The notes beneath the pieces are model-generated. The model searched no databases and had not been told where the DNA came from. It was given only the letters and a program-made list of their open reading frames with translations. Positions 47,597 to 59,408 of a DNA stretch of 64,000 bases are shown piece after piece. This stretch comes from Labia minor. Taxonomy: Eukaryota > Arthropoda > Insecta > Dermaptera > Spongiphoridae. Position numbers and translations under genes: made by a program. The stretch covers positions 78,461,034 through 78,525,033 of the forward strand of contig OY720345.1 of the NCBI GenBank assembly GCA_963082975.1, read 5' to 3'. Numbering within the stretch: the stretch's first letter is position 1; each line of letters starts with the position of its first letter.

Positions 47597-49250
47597 TAAC
47601 AGTATATAACAGTATATGGACCCTCATATTTAGGATTTAACTTGGAAGCTATCTTGTCAGCGGCAGATGAGAGTTGGGTGATTCTCTTCAAGACAACATC
47701 ACCAGGATGGAATTTATCGGGCCTTCTACGAAGATTATATCGTCGACTTAGATTCATACTAGCATGGAGGGAGTTTTCCTCTGCTAGGTGATGGACTTCG
47801 GGAATTTTACTAATTTTCTGAACCCAAAGTTCTTGATTTGTTCCTCCATCATCTAGAATTTCAGTTTCACAGATCGGTTGAAGTGGCCGAAGCTCTCTAC
47901 CAAAATTTAAAAATGCGGGACTAAATTTTGTGGATTCGTGAACGGAAGAATTCAGGGCAAATTGAATTTCCCCAAGCTTTTCATCAATTTTTGGTGGGTT
48001 TTCCCAAGATAAGAATCAATAAGTTGTTTTATATTACGATTTGACCGTTCGGTAGGATTTGCTTGTGAGTGATAAAAAGGGGTGTTGACTCTTTTTATCC
48101 CACAATCTTTAGAAACTTTATCCACTAGAGAACTAACAAAATTTTTGGCGTTATCCGTGATCAGTTGAACTGGAGCACCAAACCGATGTAATATTTGTGC
48201 TTTTAGCTTTGCGACTATCACGTTAGAGGTGGCTCTTCTTAGTGGGCATAATTCGACCCACTTAGAAAACACATCCACGAAAACTAAAAGATAGACATTT
48301 CCTTGAGAACTGCGGGGATATGGACCCATAATATCAACGGATACTACTTCCCAAGGTTGTTTGATATAACGAGGGTACATGAGTCCCATTGGTGGAGCAT
48401 TTGGGGGCTTCACCCGTTGACATAAGTCACAGTGACGAACATAATTATAAACATCTTGGTATACGCCAGGCCAATAATAAGATCGACTGACTCTGTCGTA
48501 AGTCTTGTATATTCCAAGATGTCCCGATTTGGGGTAGTCATGACATTCGCGCAATATAGCTTGTCTAAGACGTTTAGGGACAACCACTTTCCATTCTTCA
48601 GAGGGATCCTCGAGTTCAGTTAATGGATTTTTACGGTGGTATAAGAGTTGGCCGTTTTGAATCAACCATCGAGGATGATCTCTTGGCGAATTAAGTACTC
48701 TATAATACTTCCGATCATACCACTCGTCTGGGGAGTCCTGCTGGGTCGGTGGATTCGATTTGTTGTCTACGGTAGAGGCAAGAGAAGCAACGACAGCGAT
48801 ACGAGAAAGAGCATCGGCAACGGTATTAAGTTTACCCTTTCGATATTGGACATCAAAAGTATAAGCTTGTAATCGGAGTGCCCATCTGGCTAGACGTCCG
48901 GTGGGATCCTTAAGGTTAATAAGCCATTTGAGGCTTGCGTGATCGGTAACAACGGTAAAAGAATACCCTTCCAAGTAATGGCGATTTTTTTCAATGCCAA
49001 AGAGAACGGCGAGACATTCCTTTTCAGTGACGCTATAATTACGTTCGGCTGAATTTAAAGTTCTTGAACAATAGGCAATGACTCGCTCGTGTCCTTCTTG
49101 TATTTGAGATAGGACTGCGCCTAAGCCGGTATTACTTGCGTCTGTTTGCAGAGTGAACGGTAGCGAAAAATCGGGTCGGGCGAGAACAGGTGCTATGGCT
49201 GATGATGAATGATGAACACGGTAAGAATATTTGGTACGATGACGACGTGA
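47597..49250 (-). pseudogene. Gypsy pol remnant: RNase H and integrase (copy 2)
   Basis: The sequence and breaks match 3215-4868, including the frame change near 47987 and loss of protease and polymerase domains. The 340-codon open part (47952-48974) encodes the same protein as in copy 1. Confidence 0.85.
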
Positions 49251-49272
49251 ATGGTAATCGAATTCATCATCA

Positions 49273-49614
49273 TCATATCGTCGACTTGAGCGATGTCGGT
49301 GACGATGTGATCTCGGTATTGATAATCATCGCGAGAATAACGAAATGGTGACCGGGAACGGGACGAGAACGGGAGCGGGAACGAGAACGAGAACGAGATC
49401 GTGATCTTCGATGATGATGATGTGAACGCGAACGGGAACGAGAACGAGATCTTCGATGATGATGATGATGGTGATGGTGAGGTGAACGATGATTGAAATT
49501 ATTCGCAAGCGAATTTGTTGATGGTGTAGATGTTGTTGAAGGTGCCAACGAAGCTGATTGTTGTATTGGAGTTACACTATAATTACAATTATTAACTCCT
49601 TGATTGGTAGACAT
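49273..49614 (-). CDS. RS- and His-rich ORF fused to Gypsy pol (copy 2)
   Basis: Encodes the same 113 residues as 4891-5232 with the same frame breaks before the RNase H junction. The absence of differences in a repetitive, slippage-prone Arg-Ser tract argues for a very recent origin of the two copies. Confidence 0.45.
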   Translation of the reverse strand: MSTNQGVNNCNYSVTPIQQSASLAPSTTSTPSTNSLANNFNHRSPHHHHHHHHRRSRSRSRSRSHHHHRRSRSRSRSRSRSRSRPVPGHHFVILAMIINTEITSSPTSLKSTI

Positions 49615-49651
49615 AATAATATATATAGCTTAATTATATATATATATATAT

Positions 49652-50932
49652 TGTAATGAAATTTTAATGATAGCAATTCTGGAGAATTTTATTTTTTGAA
49701 TAATTTCCTGTGAAATTAAATAAAGAATGGGATATTCTCCAGAATTGCTTAAATTAATCTTCTTCTTCTTAGCCTTATTTCCCACGGGGTGTGGGGTCGG
49801 CTCTTCTCGTTAATTGGCGCCAACTAAATGTGTTGTTGGCGTCGTCTGTAGAGAGACCAGATGTCATTAGATCTCCCGTTATACGGCAGGACCAGCTGGT
49901 TTTTAGGCCTCCCACGCGCGGTCTTTGGTACTCAACCTTTGATGACGGTGATGATGGTGTTGACGACTTTGATGTAGCTGTGGACGATTTGAGTGAGGTT
50001 GATGGCAATGATGCTGATGCTGACCGATGTGACGATGTTCGTGTCGGTGATGATGTCGATGAGGATGTAGATGTGGATGTTGGACTATCTTCTTTAGCCC
50101 ACCTCGTCCATAGGTGGGTAACCCTAACCCATTTCTCGCATCGCCCGGGTGCTGACAATGCGCGTCGCTTGCAGGGGACGCCCCAGCCGTTAACCGTATA
50201 ACATTTCTCCATTAATTGTTGATGCGACGCGAAGATGATCCAGCCGGCCTGTCGCTACAGCCTGACGCGTAAAATTGCTTAAATTAATATGAAACCCAAA
50301 AAAAAATCAAAATTCCAACGAAGTCCTGTTAAGCCAGGGTCAAGAATCAAATCCTCCCCGACTCGGAGCCGAATTAGAACACCCGATTGGCTGAGAGCCT
50401 GGAGAACCATAAAAGTTATGTGGAGGGAGAAGAGCAGCCGGTCGGTTGAGCAGGAGGACTTAGAGAAGTGAATGATAAGTGAGAGGATCATAAAAAAAAT
50501 TGGTGGAGAACAAAAAAAAACCAAAAAACAGCGTGTTCGTCCGCCATATTGAAAAAAAAAACAACATCCAGGGAGTGAAAGAGTTCCTGCAGAGAGAAAC
50601 CAAGACAACATTGCCGACCATCAGCTGGGATTCGTTGGAACCACGCATCTTCAGTACAAGAATCCACCTGTTCGAGTTGCGGGGTCTTCCTTGGTTTCTC
50701 TAACCTCCTCAATATCTAAAGAACTTCACCCTGAAGCTGGATTTACTATTCCAAAGTGCTACCATTATACCCTTGTTGAGACCATTTTTACACCCTTCTT
50801 TAATCCTTCAAACCCTTTTTTTTATATATTCAAATAACACACTTAAAAAATTTCAATAAAAAATGTTCAACTTTTTTTACATAAAATTTTCTTTTATATT
50901 TTTTTCCCTTACTGACCCAAAATAACACTTCA
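49652..50932 (+). mobile_element. Solo LTR of the Gypsy element (copy 2)
   Basis: A single LTR sits in the (AT)n target where copy 1 has a 12.5-kb element. It carries the same retroposon insertion (49759-50272) and the 5' LTR-specific variants up to about 50716, so it is mainly the 5' LTR. The right flank (ATATATATTAATAATACA) is that of the 3' LTR. This is the expected product of recombination between the two LTRs. Confidence 0.92.
49759..50272 (-). mobile_element. Retroposon with (AAG)n tail inside the solo LTR (copy 2)
   Basis: Same insert and same 16-bp target duplication as 5377-5890. It shows that the insertion preceded the duplication and the LTR recombination. Confidence 0.85.
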
Positions 50933-51043
50933 ATATATATATTAATAATACAATTATGATAGATAATATTTAAGATAATCACCAAATATTCTAAATAAAA
51001 TTTATCTACTATGTATATATATATATATAATTTTGACAGTTGT

Positions 51044-52467
51044 TCAATAATAATGAAATTTTCGAATAATAGAAAGTGACGGCTCTTTGTGAACTAAGCT
51101 GTCAAATAAAGCAATAAATTCAGGCCAATCGTCCAGTTTGCCTGAAAATGTAGGTAATTCTAATTTAGGTAGATTATTAATTGATGAAGGATTACTATTA
51201 GTTGCCCCAGACGCTACGGAATGATTCGAAGTTGTCTCTGGAGGAATAGCTTTTCGAAATTTGAAATAATTTTCTTTTGTGGCGTCAATTAGGTTAAAGG
51301 TAGCGCAATTAGTTTGTGTGGTCTCTAAACAAAGAGATTTATCAGATGTGGTAGCATTATGCAGACGAATTTTATTCTGAACATTTATAAATTCGACTTC
51401 TAATTCATTGAGTCTCTCATAGTAAATGCGGAATGATTCTACTGTCTCTATAGTCAGAGTTTTGGACTTTTTATATATATCGTTAATCTTTCGGCTTGGA
51501 GGATAATATTATTTTCTTCATGCTTAATCTCCATTGTGAATAAGTTTATGAGAAGGATATGTGAGCTTTCTGGAAATATAATAAATATCTATCTATTATT
51601 TATTAGATAGAGCAAAGAAAATTTTAAAAAATACAAAAATAAAAAGTTTAAGTTAAATTTCAATGTCACGGTAAGTTTACAAAAGAATATATATAATATT
51701 TTTTTTTTGGTATTTATATAATGTTTTATTATTATTATTATTATTATTAATAAATTATGTAAATTTTATACATAGATAAATTAATTTAGATTTTAGAAAT
51801 AATTTAATTTAAATGAAAATAGATCAAAATAGTTATTTAATATTTGAAATGATATTTATACTTTGAAATATTAAAGGATTATTTTCTTCTTTTAATATAC
51901 AAAATAATTAATAATATTAATAATATAAGAAATATTAATAATTTTAAGAAATATTAATAATATAAGAAATTGTTTTAAATAATAATAAAATATGAAATTG
52001 GAAGGAAGAAATATCTTTTCAACAAAAAAGTTGTTAAGTGTTCATTTAAGAGACGGTACCTTCTAATCTTCTTCGATTCAAAAGTCTTGTTGATTAGGCT
52101 GCCAGTTCCACCTTTCGGGCGCCATTTGTAAATAACAAGGAAAAATAAAAATAAAAAAAAATTGATGAATTAAATAATTTATTTATTGACCAGGATTCGG
52201 CTGGGATGGCAACATAATACAAAGACTTATACTTATTATAAAAAACTAAAATAAAGAATGAACAAATTAGTAGTAAATTAGTAGTAAATTATGAATAATA
52301 TATATATGTTTACAAGTAGTTATTTTTTTATTTCTTTTACTCACCGTGACAAAAGATAATTTTTGAATTTGAGCAGTGATTCATATATATACTTTAGAGA
52401 TGATAAGATATTTTAAATTTCTAAATTCAAAAGAGAGAAAACGATAAGCTTAACAGAGACATCGGCA
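51044..52467 (-). mobile_element. BEL/Pao remnant (copy 2)
   Basis: Counterpart of 17924-19381, with start codon at 51534, primer-binding site at 52107-52126 and LTR ending at 52467. A 19-bp deletion at about 51487 removes part of the gag N-terminus and breaks the frame, so this copy is more damaged than copy 1. Beyond the LTR, copy 2 joins directly to sequence equivalent to 24471. Confidence 0.8.
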
Positions 52468-52962
52468 ACCGTTTTTGCCTACACTTGTCTACATACACAT
52501 ATACACATAGACATTTTTCTCAGCCTTATCTGGCGAGATAGTAAAAATATTATGTACATTTTTTAAACATAGATTAAAAGGCTATTTTATGAACAATTTT
52601 CACTTTTTTAATAATTATAATTATGACTTTTTAATAATTAAATATAAAATCATTAGAAATTTATAATTTTATCTTTACAAAGAGAGATTAAAAAAAATAA
52701 GAAAATCAAAATATTGGAAAAAATATATAATAGCGAGGTAGAAAAAAGGTTCGAACCCCACTCTTGTTATTTTTACTTAAGGGGTCTTCTGATTGGTTGC
52801 CTATTTTGACACACCCCTTTGTTCGACTTAAACGGCACCCACAATTTCATTCAGTTACCATTTGCTCTCTGCATCTCATCAAGTGAACATATTAGCGCGC
52901 TTGCTACCTGAGTGTAATTTTCAAATATTTTTGTTTTTGATTTGATTTTTTGTTTTTTAATC

Positions 52963-54444
52963 ATGCCATCCAAAAAGATGAAAAAAACCAACCATTGTGT
53001 TCAGAAGATGACTCCTCAATATCAACAGTAAGTATTGTACATTTTTAAAAGCTATTTATGTAGAATAATAATAAAAAAAAAACATTTTTTAATTTTGTAA
53101 ATCCGTTTATCTGTTAATTCTAGTGATGATGTAGAATTCGATCAACATATGAGGAGATTACCGCAAGAATTAGTAGGTAATATTCTGCAATATACAACAA
53201 TCCAAGAATTGGTTCTCTTTAGTGAAGATCCATATTATTATGATGTGATTATCAATACTGGAATTGTCTATTCTTTATCAGCTATTTCATTCGACGGTCC
53301 AAATTCCTACTACGCTGAACAGTTTTTTGAACGATTCCATTTTTTAATAGAAACTGTTGATGTAAGTGAATCGAATTTGGAATTTTTAATCAAGTTGCTA
53401 AAACATTCATCCATGCCAAGATTAAAAAAAATTGTTTTTCAAGATTTCTCCAAAAGTCAATTAGTTATAATAGGAAATCTTCTAATCAAATTATCAAGTG
53501 AACTCCAAGAAGGTAAATTGCCAAATTGTCCTATTTTCAATAAGGTAGAAGAAATTATTATAAATGGGTCCAGATTAAATTATGATATTTTTCTAAGGGA
53601 TATTAATTTGTTTTTTCCAAATTTAAAAAAGTTAAGTCTTCCAAATGAATTTTTTTGTAGTAAAAGTATAAATAAATTAATAATGAAAATGAACAAACTT
53701 GTAACATTAAATTTGCCGATAATATTGATAAAAACAATGGAACCCTTGAAATCCATAGTTAACTTTTCTAATTTAAGAAAATTGGAAATCGCTTTTCATT
53801 CTGATAGTAAAACCTGGCCATCTTATTTGTCAAAATTACAAAATTTAGAACATCTACAAATTAGATATAATGGCCCTGAAGAAATTCTCAGGAGTTATTT
53901 TGAAATTGCACCATTAGGTAAATTGAAAAAAGTAATGTTAATAGAAATAAAATCCTTTACAAAACAACTAGTTAAAGTGTTTCTTGAAAAAAGGTTACCA
54001 TTAACAAATTTGAAAATAGAATCATGCGACGATATTCATAGAAATGCCTTGAAAATGCTTAATCAGTTTGAAAATTTAACAGATCTCCGATTAGAATACT
54101 GTGATTTATTAAGAAGTAGTTATCTAAAAGATATCCATCAAATAAAAAAATTAAATATTTTATCATTGTTTGCATGTGAAAAAATATCGAATAAAGTACT
54201 TCCATACATTTTGAAATGTAAAAAATTATATCAATTAATTCTTCCATTGACAAAAAAGACACAAGTTAATTCATTAATTAAAATGAACAAATACTTGCGT
54301 CTTCATACATTGAACGTTTATACAACTGATACAAATGATGATGATGATGATACAATAACAGAGGAGGTTGGCATTTGTAAAAAATTGTTACCTTCTGCAA
54401 GTAATATCGAAATTATTTCAATGTATATGATGGATATTTTATAA
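52963..54444 (+). CDS. F-box / leucine-rich-repeat-like protein (copy 2)
   Basis: Exons 52963-53027 and 53124-54444 give the same 461-residue protein as 24966-26447, with the same intron. The shared promoter region starts at 52468, so about 500 bp of upstream sequence is common to both copies; further upstream, copy 2 has the BEL LTR where copy 1 has dispersed repeat and satellite. If both are real, gene dosage is doubled and the distal regulatory context differs. Confidence 0.75.
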
Positions 54445-55527
54445 TATACCTAAGTATATAATAATAAGATTTATAGAAACTTTTTATTGATTAAAAATAC
54501 ATCTTTAAGAAAAAAAACCTCAAATAAATAGCGTATAGGTGTATTTATATGTAATTATATTAAAATGAATAAAAATAGATTTATATATACTTTTTAAGAA
54601 TTATGTATATATAAAACTTTAATATGAAAAATGTAAAAAATTATCAATGTATATTGAAATGGAAAAGAAATTGTTAAAGTTAAATCATATTGTCATCAAT
54701 GTTTTTTTTTTTTTTTTGTAAGTTAATAAAAGCAACTTTAATATAAAAATTTAACAAAATACTCATTGAATTTTGAATATTATTACGATGTGAAAATATT
54801 ACTTTAATATAAAAATTAAATAAATTACTCTTGTGTATTTGTATTTAAATGTAAAATTGATGTTTTATTTAAAAAAGACGATTGTATTTAATATTTTTAA
54901 CGTATATATTAATTAATATTAATTATTAAATATAATAATAATTCATTAATGTTAATAAATATTATAAAATGAAATTTGTGAATTTATTTTGTTTTACTTA
55001 TTCAATCCCATATCCTTTACCATATTCTTTATATATATTATAAATAAATAAATAAATCGTTATATAATATATGTACATATTATTTATTATATGATTTCTC
55101 AAACTTTAGTCTCATAAATTAATACAAGTTTGTAAAAATTTAAATAATTAAGAATATTTTTAATAGATAGAATCCATGAATATTTTTTACTTGATATTTA
55201 AATTAATATCATATATTATAATAATTAATAATTAATATCAAATATTAATTTAAATAAAAAAAGACAAAAAATATTCTCGATTGGGTGTTGAAACAAAGGA
55301 TAAGAAAAAACAAAAAAATTAATAAAACACGTTTTCCTTAATTTATATTAACAAGCTTTGGAATGATATAAAAATATTTCATATGAAACAAAACAATTTA
55401 TATATATATTTTACTAAAGTCTACAAATAATTAGTGAACAGAAATTTTGAATTTGTGGTTGTCATAATGAAAATATATTAATTAATATTGAACGATTTAG
55501 CCTTAAGCCGCAATTATATCTCATAAT
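54445..55527. other. AT-rich 3' flank of the second F-box gene
   Basis: Matches 26448-27577 except a shorter (AAAT)n tract and a roughly 50-bp deletion near 55350. No gene is seen. Confidence 0.6.
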
Positions 55528-58500
55528 TAGAGAGCGCAAAAAAAGGCATTTGCCTTTTTCGAAATTTGAGCCTTTTCCATATTTTTTTACAGATCTCCAC
55601 GGATCTATAAAAATCAAACACACTGGTAGATTTTAAAAAACGCCTTTTTCGCCTTTTTGGCTTTTTTTGGCATTCCGCGCCTTTTTTAAAAAAAACCGCC
55701 TTTTTTGCCATTTTTTGCAATTTTTTTACATTTTTTTGCCTTTTTTGCATTTTTTTTAAAAAAAAAAAAAAAATTTTCAGTCATTTGCAATTTTTTTACA
55801 AATTCATAAACGATCCAACTCTTGCAATTTGACATGTTAAGTAAATATAATTTTGAATTGAAGCGGCCCACCCATCGCACAATGAACGAGCTTGAAGACA
55901 AAGGAATGGTCTATCTCTTTTTCCGAACCTCGCCTTTGTATTCGCTTTCCTTGAAGCCACCGACACACATCCTCTTTCGTGTTCGCTTCTTGTCCCGTCA
56001 ATTCTTGTGTAAATAAAAAACTCTTTCGACACAAACTTGAAATGTTTAAGCCTAAGTCTAAGTGCCTTTCATTTCTCAAGTTACAAGAATATTCTAAATT
56101 ATCTAAATTTTTAATTATTAAAAATGACAATATTCTTTATTGTGAAGCGTGCGAAACCACGGTAAGAACATTCTTATTTCTATTATCTGGCTTCATATGA
56201 AACTTTTAAATAACTTTTTTTATATTTTTTCTCAAGATATCATCAGACAGAAAGACTCATGTTGATCAACATTTAGTTTCGTCTCGTCATAAAAGCAACG
56301 AAAAATTAAAAAAGGTTCCAAAACAATCTACATTGAACTTTGATTCCAAAAGGGAGGATTTCATAATAGACCTCTGTAAACTTTTTACTGGCCTCAATAT
56401 CCCAATGAAGAAAATAAACCATCCAACTTTCAAAACTTTTATTGGAAAATATTTAAATATGAACCTTCCATCTGAGACTTCAATTCGATGCACTTATCTT
56501 CCAAAAATGTATTCAGAAGTAAGTAAAAAATTAATTTTATCTTTTTAAAATATATTAACATAAATGAGTATAAAAAATATTGGTCTTCCATGTCCCCCTG
56601 TCCTCCCTCGCTTCGTCTTTGGCTGCAATTAAATAATATATATGTATATAATATATTTTAATAAATATAATATATGCTTAATATAGTTTGTTTTATTTGC
56701 TTTTATAAAAAATTTTCTTTGTTTAATTTTGTTTTTTAGATTAAAAAGAAGATAAGCAAAAATTTGGAATCAGGCCCAATTTATGCTGTAGTGGATGAAA
56801 CGACCGATAGAGAAGGACGATATATTTGCAACGTTTTAGTCGGTCAATTACTAATTGACAGAGCTTCTCCGCCTTATTTAATTTCAGTTAACCATTTGGA
56901 AAAAACCAACAGCGAAACTATTTCACGTTGTCTGGATGAATGCCTATGTATTTCTTTTGTAAATTTATAATTCTAGATTAATGCTAAAAAATTAAAAAGT
57001 GCTATTTATTATTGTAGTTGAATTGTTTGGAAATAACTCATCTCGGGATCGTTTGCTTCTCCTTATCACTGATGCTGCCTCTTATATGAAAGCAGCAGCA
57101 AAAATATTGCAAGTCTTTTATATTAAGCTGACCCACGTAACATGTATTGTTCATGGTCTACATCGGGTCTGTGAAACAATACGCATACAGTTTCCAATCG
57201 TAAACAAATGGATAGCAACAATAAAAAAAGTAACTTGAATGTTTTTAAAATGTAAAATTAAAAGTAAATATTTGTTGTGAAATTTTCAGGTATTTTTAAA
57301 AAGCCCAGCTCGCGTAAGCAAATACAAGGAACTTTATCCAGATCTTCCTCTACCACCTGAACCAGTTGAAACAAGATTTGGAACGTGGATTGAGGCTGCA
57401 AGTTTTCACGCTTTACATTTCGAAAAATTAAAGCATGTACGATAAATATCTACCTATCAATTATCAAAACAATAAAAAAATATGCCTTCTGCTTGGAAAA
57501 TATATTTTTAATTTATATTAAGGGACTATAGTTTAGAGGAATTTGTTCTCTTCATCAGTCTAAAAGACAAAGTCCTCAAAACTACAGTATAATCTCTTTA
57601 TATAATAAAATTTTATTTTACAAGTATAAGGCAATCTTTTATTTTTCTTTAATTTATAAAAGTGCTGATACTCTGAGCACAAAATAACTTAAGTCTTGAC
57701 TATCTAAAATTGAACATTAATTTTTTTTTTAATTCTTTTTATTGTTAATTTCATTTTTTAATTTGCAGGTAATTCAAATGATTAATGTAGGAGATGATGC
57801 TCTTTCTGTACAAAAAGCTCGCAAGTTGATACTAAATTCTCAGCTACCCCTTGATTTGATTTGTATTTCTTCTAACTTCGGGTTCATCGTCACTAAGTTA
57901 AAAGAACTTGAAGATCCCAAATTGAGCTTACACGATTCACTTTACATCTTAGTAGGTGTGAAAAATAAAATTGAGAAAACTGTCGGACCCCGCGCCGTTA
58001 TAGTTCAAACAAAGATTTCCAAAGTGTTGGAGAACAATATGGGTTTAGATTTTATGAGACAATCATGCGATATACTAAATGGTTTAAATATTGAGCCAAA
58101 CAACTTAGTCACAAATAAACTGAAAAATAGTGAAATTATGGCTCTGAAATATGCACCTCTCACATCTTGTGATGTTGAGAGGTCATTTTCTATTTATAAA
58201 AATATTCTGACCGATCGCCGAACAAATTTCACAATTAAAAATATTCAAATGTATTTGGTGTGCAATTTCTTTATAAATAGGGATGATGTAACATCTGAGA
58301 GAGAACAGTTATAATAATTATATTTTGTTTATATTTTATTTCATAAAATAATAATAAATAAAAATATATTTTTAAATAAAATGCCTTTTTATTTTTTGGT
58401 GTTTTTCATCCTCTTTTTTCCAACTTTTTTAAAATTTCTTTCCTTATTATAATATATTTATTTTAAAAATTATTTAATATTTGTTAATATAAGTAAAATT

Positions 58501-58714
58501 TGTTAATGTTTAAATACTATTTTGCTAACATAAACTAATAAAAGAGACTATTTATCAATAAGAGTACAATATTTTTTGAAAATTTTTGAAAAAAATAGCC
58601 TTTTTACAGCCTTTTTTTGAAAAAAATGCCTTTTTGAAGACTTTTTCAACTAAAAAACTTGCCTTTTTAGGCGCCTTTTTTCAAAAAAAAAACAGCCTTT
58701 TTTTGCGCTCGCTA
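55528..58714 (+). mobile_element. hAT DNA transposon, apparently autonomous
   Basis: The element is 3187 bp. Its ends TAGAGAGCGCAAAAAAAGGC (55528-55547) and the complement of TAGCGAGCGCAAAAAAAGGC (58695-58714) match at 19 of 20 positions and fit the hAT end pattern YARNG. GCCTTTTT motifs recur in both subterminal regions. The 8-bp flanks CTCATAAT and GTAAGAAT agree at only 5 positions, so the target duplication is degraded or one flank was altered. It carries an intact transposase gene and is absent from copy 1. Confidence 0.85.
56042..58314 (+). CDS. hAT-family transposase with BED zinc finger
   Basis: Six exons in one frame: 56042-56161, 56237-56518, 56740-56947, 57018-57229, 57290-57436 and 57769-58314, all with GT-AG introns, giving 504 residues. 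The BED-type finger spans exons 1-2 (YCEACETT, then HVDQHLVSSRH). The catalytic region includes YAVVDETTDREGRYICNVLV and LLLITDAASYMKAAAKIL, supplying the acidic residues. The C-terminal hAT dimerisation motif (APLTSCDVERSFSIYKNILT) holds the third acidic residue. The protein would cut and paste the element in the nucleus. No frameshift or internal stop was found, so it may be active. The start at 56042 was chosen by domain spacing; an in-frame upstream ATG is at 55979. Confidence 0.85.
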
Positions 58715-59094
58715 GTAAGAATATATTATTGTATTTATTGTAATTATTTAAAATTTTTCTAATGTAATAAGATGTTTTTAGCAAACAAATCTGTCTATAG
58801 TCCATTTGATTAAACCTACCATCTTATATATAGATTGTCGTGTATAAGATATTAGGGGTGAGGTATTTTATAAGAAAAATTGGGTTAAAAATAAGTTTAA
58901 TTAATTGGTAGCACCCTGGATTGAATTTAGAATAATTAAAAGGGTTATTGAAACCGCGTAGGTTGATTAGGGAATGACAAGATTGAATAGGTTCAATTAA
59001 AAAATGCTTATATAAAATTATAACTAAAAATGATTTATTTAATAAAACTTTAAGAATTTAAATTACAATAGATAACTCAAGAAATTAAGATGAA
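58715..59094. other. Unclassified sequence right of the hAT element
   Basis: It carries the phrase 'gtctatagtccat' that also follows the end of copy 1 (27592), suggesting that homology between copies once continued past the hAT site. Nothing else is recognised. Confidence 0.4.
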
Positions 59095-59250
59095 TCTATA
59101 TATATAAAAGGCAATGTCTGTGTCTGTCAAATACCCAAAAACTACCCGTCGGATTACGGTGAAACTTTCAGGGATTGTTGTGGGCATCCCAGGGAAGGTT
59201 TTAATCTATCTATATATATAAAAGGCAATGTCTGTGTTTCTGTCTGTGTT
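59095..59250 (+). repeat. Tandem Helitron-like 5' end motifs
   Basis: The motif TCTATATATATAAAAGGCAA followed by TGTCTGTGT occurs at 59095 and 59209, 114 bp apart. TC followed by (TA)n and AAAAG is typical of Helitron 5' termini in arthropods. No CTRR end with hairpin was located. Confidence 0.4.
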
Positions 59251-59408
59251 ATTGTTTTGTGTTTTGTACATATATATGTAAAATAAAGAACAAACAGAAA
59301 TAAGAAAATAAATTTTAATTAATATAATTTATAAAAAAAAATAATGTTCATAAACTTAGAATATTAATTATTTAATTAATTAAAATCTACTTAAATAAAT
59401 GCAAAGAG

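Larger units (their letters stand above)
44383..55527. repeat. Large direct duplication, copy 2
   Basis: This is a shortened counterpart of 1-27577. It keeps the BEL 5' end, the disrupted ORF, SINE, Gypsy pol remnant, RS-rich ORF, solo LTR, BEL remnant and F-box gene in the same order. It lacks sequence equivalent to 6551-17810 and 19382-24470 and ends at the hAT insertion. Copies of the 5.09-kb deletion junction share the three bases AAC. Confidence 0.9.
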
